Shown piece after piece: positions 12,301 through 27,300 of a stretch of 64,000 nt of DNA (position 1 is the first letter of the stretch; the number at the start of each line of letters is the position of its first letter). The notes under the pieces were generated by a model. It was not told the DNA's origin. It saw nothing but the letters and a program-made list of their open reading frames with translations, and made no database searches. The DNA is taken from the NCBI GenBank assembly GCA_026874595.1, contig CM049311.1, positions 15,653,676-15,717,675 on the forward strand, written 5' to 3'. This DNA is from Sipunculus nudus. Taxonomy: Eukaryota; Annelida; Sipuncula; Golfingiida; Sipunculidae. Made by a program: the position numbers and the translations under genes.

Positions 12301-15300
12301 TATGAAGCACATTATGGATAAATAAAGACACAGTTTAAAATTGTGAAATCTAAATCAAGGATTATTTTTGGATATTTATTGTTTTGCAGATTTATAAGAT
12401 ATTTTTTGTGGTAAAAGTAAATAAACATTTGTATGCATGATGTGGTGTTATCTGACAAGATTGAGATTTATGATGATGCAGTTGAGAATTACAAATTAAC
12501 TTTTATATTCAGATATATATGTTATATTGGAAATGTATAGAAATATACATATAATAAAAAACTTATAATAAAATACTTATAATAAAAAAAATTGATGTGA
12601 TAAAAAAATGAGGACCAAATACAAACATTTGTATATTATTTTCCTGCCTCAGCAAAATTGGAGATCAGGCTTTGTTTGTCCTTTGTTTCCAGCTCCAGGC
12701 CCTGTATGTATGTTGTTAATTAGTTATATTTCAACTGTATACATTTCATAAAATAAAAAAATACATATATATTTAATAATATATTATACAAAAAAAATAT
12801 ATTCAATTTAACAAATGTGTAAATTACTGAAATGTCAACAGTTAATCAAAAAGCCAACTAATGATCATGGTAATAGTACAGATCATTTGTTCACAAACTG
12901 CTCACATGCTTCAATTTCAACATTAGGAAACACAAGGTGAGGTCACAAAATATTATTTGCAACAATTTCTTGCTCATCAATACAAACCATTCATATAAAC
13001 CAACCATGGCCTTTATTACCCCTCCTCTTACACTTCATCTCCATTTGATATTATTTTAGATTTTTACCTTCAAGGTCAACTTCAGCCTAGCACAGTGACC
13101 CATGGGTCCCTTGTTTTTTATCTGGGTTACAAAATTCATATAAGGAAGTAATTAAGTTATGATGTATTATAATTGTTGTTACAGATGAAAAATCATTTGA
13201 GAAAACGTGCAGAGAGTCAAGCTAGGGAAGCAGGTGTAACACTGAAATCTCATGACCAAGTAACAGCACAGCTTCCTGCTCCAGGCACTCAGATGACTCC
13301 AAAGGAACTGGAGGAGGTAAATGAACCTATTCAGCAATGTAGCTGTCAGTGTAAGATCTGTCAGTATCCATCAGTGTAGGCATTAGTATAGGATCCACCA
13401 GTGCAGCCATCAGAATCAGATCTGCTAGTATTTGTCAGTGTAGCCCTCAGTATCAGATCTATGAGTATATATCAGTATAGCCATCAGTATAAGATCCATC
13501 AGTATAAGATCTGTCATTATCTGTCAGTGTAACCATCAGTATAAGATCTGTCAGTATCTGTCGGTGTAACCATCAGTATAAGATCTGTCAAATTCTGTCA
13601 GTGTAGCCCTCAGTATCAGATCTATCAGAATATATCAGTATAGCCATCAGTATAAGATCCATCAGTTTCCATCAGTGTCAGATCTGGCAGTATCCTTCAG
13701 TATAAGATCTGTCAGTATCTGTCAGTGTAACCATCAGTATAAGATCTGTCAAATTCTGTCAGTGTAGCCCTCAGTATCAGATCTATCAGAATATATCAGT
13801 ATAGCCATCAGTATAAGATCCATCTGTATCCATCAGTATAAGATCTGTCAGTATCTGTCAGTGTAACCATCAGTATAAGATCTGTCAGTATCTGTCGGTG
13901 TAACCATCAGTATAAAATCTGTCAGTATCTGTCAGTGTAACCATCAGAATAAGATATGTCAGTATCTGTCGGTGTAACCATCAGTATAAGATCTGTCAGT
14001 ATCTGTCAGTGTAACCATCAGAATAAGATCTGTCAGTATCTGTCAGTGTAACCATCAGTATAAGATCTGTCAGTATCTGTCAGTGTAACCATCAGTATAA
14101 GATCTGTCAGTATCTGTCAGTGAAACCATCAGTATAAGATCTGTCAGTATCTGTCAGTGTAACCATCAGTATAAAATCTGTCAGTATCTGTCAGTGTAAA
14201 CATCAGTATAAGATCTGTCAGTATCTATCAGTGTAACCATCAGTATAAGATCTGTCAGTATCTGTCAGTTTAACCATCAGTATAAGATCTGTCAGTATCT
14301 GTCAGTATCCATCAGTATCTGTTAGTGTGACCATCAGGATAAGATCAGTCAGTTTTTGTCAGTGTAACCATCAGTATAAGATCTGTCAGTGCAACCATCA
14401 GTATCTGTCAGTGTAACCATCAGTATAAGATCTGTCAGTATTCATCAGTGTAGGCATCATTATCAGAAAGTAATATAAATAGACATGTGCTTATTATTTA
14501 TATTAGATTGCCTGCATCTTTATTTATCTCTATCTATTTTATAATGAACATATTTCTGCTGGAATAGAAATGCTCATATCACTGTTTGGCTAATTATTTT
14601 GCTCCTTATTAGAATTAGTCAGAGAAAAATTGTTTGGAATCCTTCCTTTCAAGAAATACCAAGAGATATAAAGGAGAATAAGCAAGATTTTCTTGTTGGT
14701 TCATATCAATTCATTGTCCCAACTGGTTGGCTTTCTCCCTTATTTATTGTTTCTGCACAAGTGTTAAAAGACTTGTGATGTCATGAGGTTGTTCAGTCTT
14801 CAGGTTTAATCCAAGATCAAGTTGCACCTTTTGAATAATTAAATAGTTCACTTCTTTGGTCCAGATGTTTTTTCTTTGCAGATGTGTTAACAGTCTATTT
14901 TGTGTTCTGAGTCTCTATTTACTATGGTGGTTCAGTAAAGATTTGTAGACAGATCTTTTGCTTATCATCTCTTTTTATAATAAAATTATAATGAACATTC
15001 GATTTCTTTTTGGATCATAGAGCTGGGAAGAAACAAACACCAGCACTGGAGGAGAATAACTACATGAGCAACCAATTATTATTCATGCTATTCTGGACAT
15101 CTTCCCCCCCCCCCCCCCACCACCACTCCAGTACTAATGAATTATTCCTACAGCAGCATATTCACTGGCTACCTTGTTTTATTTTAGTTGAAGCAGAAAT
15201 TAATGCAGGAGGCAAAACAGGCATCCATTGTGCCTTCAGAAGCCATGCGTAAGATGCTGCGTGAGAAACAGTCAAGAAATGGTGAGTTTGCCAACACTGC

Positions 15301-18300
15301 CTTATATTCACAGATGTATTTATTAAGGTAAAACTTTAAGAGACAAATATTTCAAATCCTTTGTAAATAACTAAAATCCTTTTGTCACAAGATATTACAA
15401 AATTATTAGGTGTACTTACATGAGCACTTATACAGTCTTAAGTGGTGATGCACAGTTTTTAACTTGGGATCATGATAAACTGGAGATGTAAAATGTTGGA
15501 CACAGGGGATGATGTTAAGCATTAAGGTATATGATATTTTTAACATCATGACTTGGACAAACTGGATGTTGTTAAAAAATTTTAAAAAGTTGTCAATTTC
15601 CCAAGTTATTGACTCTAGAGATTATGTGCAGTTCAAGCAGGTAAACCTTGACAAATACAAATTTAAGAAAAATGAGTTTATGTATGTAAATATAAAAAAG
15701 TTAAATGTAAGGAAATTAAACATGACAGATCAGTATTTACCATTTGATATGAAGTAAAAAACAAGCTTGTATAATAAAATTAGTGTAGGATTGTAGAAAT
15801 TAAGAATTTTTTTTCTGTATCCGCAGTAAATATTCCAGTGCAGCCTGACTGGATCTTCCAGCGGCCATTCTTGACAATGGATTTTGTGCTGGACAATGAA
15901 TACCAGGATCAGGTCAGTGTGCGCCTTTTCTTCAAATGTATCAAATCAAATATGCATATTAAATGTCAGTGCAGATTGATTAAACTTGTTAAAACATATT
16001 TGTTCCTTTATTAAGTACTACAAAACAAGAAATCTGGAGTAAATTGCTGATTTCAGAAGTAAGCTGGTATATGAAAAATGTACAGACATTTTCAGTACAT
16101 TCTAATTGAATATATTGATGCTGAGCAAATATATTGTCTGTTGTGGTGGATTACAAAGTAATGGTTCTGTTTTAGTTAAATCTTTATACCCATATAAATA
16201 TCAAGAGAGCTCCTGTGATGGTAACATTTTTATGCATAGTGTTCATAATTTTTAAATATATATATGATTTGCTTGTCCATGGCCAGAAAATAGTTCAAAT
16301 ATCTACTCAAGTTTTGTAATGTTTGCTTGTAAATTATATTTTGTCAGAAGCGTAGGACATTATGTAGGACAATACATACCAATTGAGGATTTAACTTTTC
16401 TTTTACAGAATATTGTTGCCCTAGGGACATTACCAGTTGTTCTCCAAGAACAGTCCATTATACAAGACCTGCTGAACTGTATGGAGGTGAGATGGTTATC
16501 ATTAATAATCAGTTCATACTGTAAGATAAACCAGCTGTTTAGACCAGTTAATGGAAACTTTTATATTTCATGAATGTTTAACAGTGACCCAGATTACCTG
16601 CTTTAATCTATAACATCAGATATGAGTAAAGTCAATGGATACAGAAATTTGAATAATACATAGTTTATAATGAACTGCTGATGTGATCATTTTCCTCATG
16701 TTTAGGTAATATATGAAATGTTCAGTAAAAACTCATTTTTCAACTTGGATAATGTGTAATACTGGTGTTTAAGGTACAGACTGGTGTCCTTTCCTCAGAG
16801 AGTACATATTTTTATGGTTATAGGGTGTAGAAGGAAAGTACATCTTGTCACTACCTCTCACAAACCGGTATGCACTGAGGGACTTTCAGATTGACCAAAG
16901 TTTGGGTACGTACTCTAAATAAGGGTGGACAAACTTCAGCTTGCAGACCACTTGCAATCCATACAGTTTTTTTGTGTGGCTTTCGAACATTCTTGTTGGG
17001 TGATATCCAAATGTGCAGTAAATATAGTATTACATATATACATAAACACATTAGCATGTACTTTAAAATTGTATATTTCTTTGTGCTCCAAATGATGCAA
17101 TTGTATAAATAATAATTGTGTATTAATCAATTTAATTCTTTGCAAATGCAGCCCACCAGAGACCTCACAGATGTTCTGTGTCATTCATGAAGAGTAACGT
17201 TTGCCCACCTCTATTCTAAATGTTTACTGGGGGCAAGTTATATTATAAAATGAGGCATTATGGCCTTCGGATGTTCAATAATGTTTACAAAAGAATACAC
17301 AAAAATTCTGGCAAAATGTATAGACTTTCTTCGGTATATTCTTGATCTACATAGACATATATTCATCTACATTCACCTGTTTATGCAGTCTCGAGGTAGC
17401 ACTATTTGCAAGGATAAATTTAGAATGGTTAGATAACTTTTTTATAAAGATATATTTAATGCTTTAGTTTGAAAAGTGAAAGAATGTAGAACTTTTTAGT
17501 CGCATTTGTTAAAACTGTATACTTAAATAGTATATGTTAATACTTTCAGATCCGTCATTGCGAGAACTTGCCAAGAGAATTTTACCTTTGTGTTCAAATT
17601 ACTCAGTAGTAGTCAGATTTATTGAAGGTAGGTTTACTCAGTTTGATGTTTTGATTGTACCATGGTTAATATGATGAAAACTGTTAGATATTTATTGTAA
17701 ATTGGTAGAAATTGAAAGAAATAATTATTTTAAAAAAGATAAACTACAGGGACCCTTCTTGTGCTTAAGTGATTCCTGTTGAATACTACACCTGATTAAA
17801 AGCCAAAAGCTATAAGCATAGAATCCTGGCAAAATTTAATTAAATTATCAGCCTGTGGGGTTGGATTTCTGTTGATCCTTAGATGCGTTAATGATTTTTG
17901 TCAGTCATCCTTTGCTCAGCAGGATTTTAATGTAGTGCTGTTTAGATTTAATTTATGATTTCCTAGAAACATAGTGTATGCCACGATAATTCAGTTTACA
18001 TGACCTGAAATTTGTAATCATTCACCATGTTGTCATTTAATACACCAGGTATAATTCCATTCTGGATACAACTGTCTTGTCTTGAAAGATTTCCCCTCAT
18101 AAGTAAGGTGTAATGTGTTATTTTAAAAGATTACACAACTATAACTCATGATGTTCTTATTTGGTTATACATTACACAGAGAAGTCAGCTTTTGAGTATG
18201 GACTGGTAAACCATGCACTGAGTGCTGCCATGAAGACACTCATCAAGGTAAGAACCAAACAATGTTATCCCTCCAAATTATCACACTTCAGATTTAAATT

Positions 18301-21300
18301 TCCTGATGCTGAGGTAATAAAATGATCTATTAACCTTACACTTAGATTCTTTTTTACATTTTGTGAAAGGTCCTATTATAGATTATCCAATGACACCAAG
18401 GTTTTAATTCCTGAAATTTTTTAAAATTTTAAATGGATATTTTATCAGCATTTATGACTCTTAAATTAAAGGTAGGGAATAATTTTAGATTATGGTTTAT
18501 TCTTTAAAGAAATCAGAAGATTAATGTTGTCATTTCCCTGATAATTTAAATATCTCATTGTGAACATCTAAAATATATATTGTGGTCACAAAAGGCAATA
18601 ATCACATATGCTTTGCCTTTACACTTACATCTTGTGTGTTATGCAGTAATTATGTATAAACCTGACAGTGTCCACACATATCTAACAACTGTTATGATTT
18701 GAAAGAGATGTTTCATTTGTATATCAAAACCCGGCACTCAGGTGTGTAAAGCATAAAAAAACCCTATGTCTGGCATGATGTATATTAGTTTGCCACCTTT
18801 TTTAGAATTTAATGGGGTTAATTCATCAGAAATAATTAAAAAGGACTTATTACGGTGCTGACTGAGCTATTTGAGATGTTCAGTGCATGTTTAGCATGTC
18901 AGAAATGCAGTGGAACCACTCCAAGTAGGCACCTAGTAGGCACCTCCATAAAGTAGACACCTCTATTTAGTGGGCAGTTTTTGACAGTCCAGTTTTAACT
19001 ACTCATTATTTATATTGCAATCATGACCTCCATATAGTGGGCACCTCTATAAAGTTGACAGTTTGGCCCACTCCCAAGGGTGTCCACATTATAGAGGTTT
19101 CACTGTATTTAACCACTTTTCTGAAAGCAGTAACACTGTTTACATTTTAGGACTACATGGTGTTAGTTGCCCAAATTGAGCAGCAGTTCAAACAAGTAAG
19201 TAAATGTTGTTCAGAATATGTAAAGCTTTGTAATATTAAAATCAGTGCTTGATATTAATAATTCAGGATAGCCTTTGTGCCTAGATATCTTTTTGTTTTT
19301 CATTTGATTGTTTTCTACCTGATATATGTGTCAGTAATGTGAGTGCTTGAGGAAGAATATCAACATAACACTGTTGCTAAGCCTAGTTCAGCTGAGTTCA
19401 CATCATTAGTGGAATTCTCAAGATACTTGCAGAATTCTTTAACTAAATGTGTGTATTCAAGCCACAAGTAAATGGGAAATGCCCTTAGATAGTTCACCTG
19501 TATGGATTGTGCAAGACCTTTAAGAAAAAACAATTTCAATTTAGATTGCATGTTCTCATTAGTAGATTTATAAAGCTTAACATTTTACAGAACTAAGAAA
19601 TAATACCACTGCTAAGCACTGTGCTAAATGAAAAAGACTAGTGTCCGGTTGGTGACATTTAACTTTTGGATATTCTTCTCTGTTATAAGATATCATCAGG
19701 GCATTGCTTTGTATTATTTATGTGTATGTGTTTATTTGTATCATTTTGAGACTTACAAGTACATACAAAGAAGATACATTAACATATTAAATGATATCTG
19801 TGGGCAACACCTGTGTCAAAGAAAAAGACTAGTTTCTAGTTGATGATGTTTAACTTTTGAATCTTTTTCTTTGTTATAAATTTTATTCTGGGCAGAGCAT
19901 TGCTTTGCATTATGTATGTGTATTAATGTCATTTTGAGAATTAAAGATAAGAATTTGGTGGTATTAATAATAATGGAACAGATATGATAAAAAGTTAGTT
20001 TGGGTGACTCTAACTTCTGAAGGTGATATTAATGATAATAATAAAAATAATAATAATAATAAATAAAAATAATAATAGCAACTTTATGCTTATTTTTGTT
20101 GTAGGGCCAGCTGTCCTTACAGAAGATGTGGTTTTATATTCAGCCCACCATGAGGACACTTGAGATATTGTCTTCTGTGGCCAACTCTGTGAACAAGGTA
20201 AGACCTAGGCAGGACAATGACACAACATCAATCAAAATGTCCGTGCTCATACTTGGTAAACACAAGTTGACAAGATTATCTGTGTTACAGACTTGGCACA
20301 TTTTTAACACTGGCTTAAATATAATTAGACTTGAGGAATATCTTGAAAAGTTCTGGTGTTATTAAATCTTGCCATACAGATATATACACAATTTTTTCTG
20401 TAATTGATACCTCCCACTCTGGTTTAAAATCTTAGTTGCATTTTGGCTTAAATATAATTGGACATGAGGAATTTCTTATTTGAATGAAGTTCTGGTGTTA
20501 TTAATTCTTGCCATAGAGATATATACACAATTTTTTCTGTAACTGATACCTCCCACTCTGGTTTAAAATCTCAGTTGCATTTTGCCAATATTGTGTTGAA
20601 AACAGGACCATTTTGTCTTTCTGGAGGTTGCTGTTAATTGTTTACATTTTTTTCAGTTTCTGCAAAAAAAATGGTAGCACAAAAACGTGTGACCAGTTTT
20701 GTAATTTCTGTTTGTGTAGTTTCACATAGAATGACGAAATATAGTATTTTATTAATTGCTTTATTTTCATATGTGACAGGGGGAATGTATTGGTGGTGCA
20801 GTATTGAGCCTGCTTCATGAGAAGACCTCCAGTCTTGTGGGGTGAGTCTTTATTCAGGTTATGTTATAGTTTTGATTGACAGATGTGTAAATATTTGTTG
20901 TTCTTCAGAGAAAGAGTAAGTCTATCCTACAACTGAATAATGGTAGCCAGTTTTCATTTAATGTTAATCAATGTATGGGGAGATATGTCCACGCATTAAG
21001 ATTCTCATGCTGGGCAGAGGTTTAAGCCAAATGAGTCAGTTATGATACGACCAATTAATGAATAAAATTTTGGAGGGTGTGTTTTAGTTCTTGATTAGAC
21101 TTGATTAATTCAGATGTAAAGTCATCCCATACTGTATATATTGATGATTCCTTATATACTTACCTAATCAGTGATGCATTTGACTGTTTTACAATATCAA
21201 TTTCATGTTTTGTATCTTTAGGGATCCTAAAGGCCAGGAGCTGTGTCTGTACCTCACACAAGCAGTAAGATTTTGTTTCGATTTACCTTTTCAAATTAGT

Positions 21301-24300
21301 TACACAGTATATTGATACTTGTGATGCTGTACTTAATACCTTTACATGTAAGATGCGTGTGTCACACCGGCTTCTGTGGTTCAGGGGTATAACACAGGAC
21401 TCCAGGCCAGGAAATTGTGAGTTCAAACTCAGCCGAGGCAGTGAGATTTTTCCCATCCAGGGCGAGCACTCTTCAGGCTTAATGGAAAGGCCATGCCCAA
21501 GGCTGTGTTTCACTCACAAATGAGTGCGCCTTTCGGGGGTTCCTCGGTGGTATGACCCAGGGCCTACAGGTGCAGTTGTCACCGGGCCTGGTTGAAGCCA
21601 GAACGTAAAATGAGAGGAAGAGTGTGATACTGCCCTGTCATGCAGTCCGAAATGGGAATGGATTTCTGCAAATGTACATATACATAGTTAAGTTAGCATT
21701 GAAAAATGGAGGCAGTTGCCTCAACCAAAAAAAAAAAAAGATGGGTGTGTCACTGTAAAAGTTAATCAAGTAATCAAGTGAAACCTTACTTGTTCATTCA
21801 AAGTTGATCAGAATCATAACATTATTTGGCACATATTAAGGTTTTTAGATTTTGAACTGGCTGGCAGTGCATTATTAAATTTAAAATATATAATATATTA
21901 TGTCCATGATATATTTTGAGTTTACTTGATAATCATGAAAATATAGTATTATTTTCCTGTGTTTCTCAAAAGTGTTGAAATTCAGTTAAATGATCTTCAT
22001 TGTCTGCACATGGTTAAAAAATTCTTAATTGTCATGCCCCACTTCTAGTATCTATTAACATGTATAAGAACTTAATTCTCTTTATTAGAGCGGAGACTTT
22101 GATGTATTTAACAAGATCTTTTCCTCTTCAGGCTTGTGTGCCATACTTTGAAATCTTGGAGAAGTGGATATATAAAGGAGTCATCAATGATCCATATTCT
22201 GAGGTGAGTTAACATTTAAAATGTTTGTTGAACAATGTTGGAATAATCAAGAATCTTTACCGACCATGTTCAAAGGTACTCTCATATTTACAGAACTCAT
22301 TGTTTGCTGAGTAAGGCTGAAAAGAGTACTTGCATTCTCGATCCTTTGTATTACTTACCAAGTATTGTAGTTGAAAATTTGGACTTGAGTACTGGTATGT
22401 GTTTTTACATGCATATCTGAATATTACTGCAAACTCAACTGGAGTATATTTATATTCATTACATTAGAGCTTAAAACCTATAAATAGCTATAAATAGCTG
22501 CTTTTGTGTCAATATTTTAGCCAACACCATGTCATATTTGTACATACACTGCACTGGTAAACAGATGTCCAAATATTATCTTTGATGTTGCCATGGCAAC
22601 CAGTACTCATATCTTAATCTGTTTATGTCTATCTAGCACTTGAGTCCAAAATATTTTACCCATTTCAGCCCTCAGGCTTAGTGTGGTATGCAAACTTTAT
22701 CTGGAAAAACTTAGTGCAGATATCAACTGTATAATGATTATTAATGGTGATGAATGTTATACTTGTGATGAATGTTAAATTGAGATACAAGTGGGCCCTA
22801 CATGTGTATTTGACAGTTCCTGGTTGAGGAGAATGAGTCCTTCAAGAAAGAAAAGTTACAGGAAGATTACAACGATGCATATCCTTTTCATAAACTGTTG
22901 TATAAATATGATGCAGTGAAACAAAAATATGAAACTGAGCTGAAATTATTAGAATTACAAAAGCCTAATAGAAGGGTCTTTGGGAGTCTTGTGGGTGTTT
23001 TCAGATTAAAAAAGGGAGCATTAACAGCTACAAGGCAAATGTTTGCTTAAAACATGAATATCTCTTATAGATTAATTATAGCTGTTACTTTTGTATTGTT
23101 AACCACCTCATAGCACTGAATTGAATACCTGGAGGCTTAAGACAGAACATAGTATCTGTTAATTTACGTAAGTAGAACTGATTCATTAAAGAACAGTGTA
23201 CAGATTGTAGACCCTAAGTTGTAAATCTGCTTGGTTTAATGTGCTAGTAAGGTATTAATAAATGTTGTGTGCCATTTGTATTAGATAGTCTTTCTACCTA
23301 AAATTATAGTGTTTATTCTACAGGAAAACTTACAAAATTTTCAGACTCCTGAATAATTTTGTTAGCATATATCCATGATAGACCTTAACTCTATTCACGT
23401 ACTGGGAGCAGCATTACACCATCTGTAGAGAGCGTATCCCTGTGTTCTTGGAACGTGTAGCTGATAAGATCCTCAACACTGGGAAATATCTTAATGTAGT
23501 GAGACAATGTGGTGAGACATTATTTGAAGTATCATTATTTCTCTTGACCCGGATCCCCATTTCTGCTTGCTCTGTATGATAATTGATTTTCAAATATTTC
23601 AATAACCATTTGTATATCAGGCAAAAAATAAATAATGACATTTGATTGAAAAAAACTCTGAAACAAATTCATATAAAAAAGTTATATTTTTTGTATGTTT
23701 ACCAGGATGACTAGCAGAACAGATAGAAAATAAAAAAAAAGCTATAAGCTACACTTTGTCCCTGTGTGGTTTCCATGTTGGGTTTACTGGGGTACAGACT
23801 CAGAAATTTGGGACCCATATGCTGCTACCGGGTACATCTGGAACGGCTGTATTTATGAAAATCGTTTGATGTGCCTTATGTTGTAAATTGGTTTTGTGGT
23901 TATTCACTTTGAGAATCATCAATGTAACTTGTGTTTGTGGACAAAGAGAACTATTCACCTCATGTCCCCGACTCTGCATGCAGAGATACTGGTACTTTTG
24001 ATTCTGTGTTGTTAATTTGGACTTAATTTCTTGGGATTTAGAGGTAACTTTTTACATCAAAATAAAACCCTCACAACCATTTAGTTTATGAGAAAGCCAG
24101 CAGTTTTGAGAAAGCCAGCCTGCAGTTACTTTGCATTGAGTAAAGACAACATGTCGAGTGTCATTACCATCAAAATTTGCAATGACCATTCGATAAGGCT
24201 TAATGAAAAGCACAGAAAATGATATAGCCTATTTATTTAAAAAATTACTGAAAAATTTTATTTACAGGTAGTTCTACCTTAGGTTTAGTAAAACTTCACA

Positions 24301-27300
24301 GATTTTAGCACACAAGTATTTCTATTAAAGTAACTGTGCATGTACCGTTACAGTTATGTTCTCACATGTTATTCCCCAAAAAGGTCATTTTGTACTGCTT
24401 GTCTTGTTTGAACAAACATGTTTGAGTAACGTAACCAGTAAGGTCAATAAACAACACGAGAAAATACTAATCAGGAACGATTAAACCATGAAATTTTAAA
24501 CCCCAGAAATAGTATTTCATGTCAAAACCACAAAATTTTATAACCATGAACTTTTCTGAATCCTTGGCATTTAGATATTTGTCTCTTTTTTAGGACATGA
24601 TGTCCGCTTCCCTCAAGCTGAGGAGATAATCTACACTCTGAAGGAGCGACAGTATTATGAGAACATTGAGAGAGCATACAATTTTGCCAGCAAGCTTCTA
24701 TTGGATCTGCTGATGGAGGAGAAGGAACTCATGGCCAGACTCAAGTAAGTAAAAAAAAGGGTCAGATCTGACTCAGATTTAGTCAGTTGTCAAATTAAGT
24801 CACATACCAGCTTGTTGTTATAAAAAAGAAGACATAGTCTTACCAAAGTACCAGGAAGACACTGTATTAGTCTGAGTCAGATCAGAGTCATTTTTTTTAT
24901 CATTCTGTTAAAATTCTGCTTTTTTCTGGATATCAGTGAGGTTATGACTAAATTAGGTAATGTATTAGTTAGGCCAAAGTCACTTCTATATGTTTTCATG
25001 GAGTATAAAGCATTGGTGGACTCATGGTCAAATAGATTTTAGGGCCTGCTCTGTGCTATTCATTAGGGTCTTTGATGATATTGCAATAGATTTATGTTAG
25101 CTGATTTATGAAAAAAAAACAATATATTTCATATATAAAAGCAGTGTCTTTAACAAAAAATGCCATTTTAGAGTCAGTTCTGAAAAAAAAACTTGGTAAA
25201 AATTGATAAAAATACATGTATTAAGATGTTTTGACCTGTGCATTAACATGATTGTTTGTGAGATATATTCTGTGTGTGAAGTGTTGAATATTTGATGATA
25301 ATAATATACACTGCTCTATGCACAGTAAGGGTAAACTTACATTCCCATACCTGTAAGCTGATCTTGTCTGTAACAGGTCTATAAAGCATTATTTCCTGCT
25401 GGAGCAGGGAGACTTTGTGACACAGTTCATGGATATGGCTGAGGAAGAGATGAAGAAAACCATGGATGGTAAGAAACTAAAAGAATAAAAAATCTGACCA
25501 TCTGTTGTCTAAGGGAAGACCACAGGACTCAAAACCATGAGAGCTTAAGTTCAAATCTCAGCTTAGGTGGTGAGATTTTTCACAGTTGGCCCCAACCCAG
25601 GATGACTCTGCAGTCTAAATGGAAAGGCTGTGCCTCACAGCAGTGTTTCATTCACAAATTAGTGTGCTTTCCAGAGCTTCCTCGGAGGTATAATATCACA
25701 CCCAGGGCTAGCATGTTCAGTAGTCAGCAGGTCTGGTTTACATCAGGATATGAAATGAGAGGAAGTATGTGCTGCTGTACATGTGCTGTCATGTAGTCTG
25801 AAATGAGTGTGGAATTGTGCAGATGTACATACTTAGTTAGGCTGTCATTAAATAAATGGAAACAGTTACCTCCAACAAAAAAAGTTTTTAAAAAATCTGG
25901 CCTTTTGTAATTCAAGGTCATGTGATTCAAGCTTATGCACTAAGTTCCATGTGTAGGTCATCTTAAAGTTGAAACAGTGAACAGGAAAGCCTTATCCGTA
26001 CAGGATTTAAATTGTGTCTTATGTGTCTTTAATAAAAATGTTTACCACAATATATTACCATTCTTTTCATTTTTAAAGACAAACTTTCATATATTGAAAT
26101 TTGTTGCAACCTTTAATTGGTGAAATAAAATTTCACTCATGGAAAGCAGACTCAAGAAAATTTAGGATTTGTAGATGACTGACCATTTTAGGTTTAACTT
26201 CATCTAAATGAAAATAAGTAAACTTCTTGACTTTGCTTCTGTTTGTATGCATTTATATTTATCATTTGTATTTCAGTTGTTTGTCTGCAAATAGTAAATT
26301 CACCAGGGTGTCCAATAAAAATTCCTGCAATGTAATTTTAGATGTACTCCATAAAGTGTTCCATAAAGGACTTTCTTGATATTAAATGGAAAAATACAGA
26401 AACACTGATGATGGAACAATATTGAATGTCCCCATCATAGGCAATTATCTTGTATTTTTGATTTCACAATTTGTATAAGTAGATATACTTTAAAGTTTTG
26501 TTGTTTTCTGTGTTAGAAATCATGCCCACCAGGCTGGAGACACTGCTGGAGCTTGCACTTAGAACTAGCACATCAAACGAGGATCCATTCAAGGATGACC
26601 TCAAGTGAGTATGATTTTTTAATTATTTTTGCAAACCATCATGATAGCTGAACCTGAAGATAGCAACTAACATCATCTCAAGAATCAACCAATGTGACAT
26701 CTGATCTCCACAGAGCTGCCATTTTGAGGATATGGGCATCACAGGGCCCTAATTAAGCACCTTCAGGGTCCCAATCATTTCTGGTTTTTCATGGCATATA
26801 GCTACACAGAATAGACACATATAAAATAACTTGCCATCACAATTTCATTTCTATTGCCTGGTTAGCAGTGTCTCTTAAGTGTTCTTTTTGCCCCATCATT
26901 ATTTATGAGTAAAAATTGTGCTTGAGTCTGGACCAAATTTTGACATATATTACTAAAAATACTTTTTTTTATCAAAGTGATGTTTGCCAGTTTTGTTAAA
27001 TAGATTTATGTACATTCAATCTCCATTGTTCACACCTTTATATTTTGCAGGGTTGACCTGCTGCCTTATGACCTGATCTCTCAACTGTTCAAGATCTTAT
27101 CCATTGAGACAAAAATGGAGAAAGGTAATCTGGTTCAGCATGAAATAATAAATTCACAATCTATGATATAGGATTCTATTTGTTTAATTTCAGCTGATCA
27201 GGCAACTTCTTTTGAGGGAACATATAAAATTGATGTAAGATACACAACACCAGCTTATCTTTTTATGTTGTTTAGGGTCAGAGGAAAGTACTCTAGAGCC

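Noticed and set aside
21366-21450. A genuine tRNA gene at the head of SINE copy 1
   Set aside because: A and B boxes are present but the sequence cannot fold into a full cloverleaf with an acceptor stem, and the same head recurs at 25500 and 27262 with SINE bodies.
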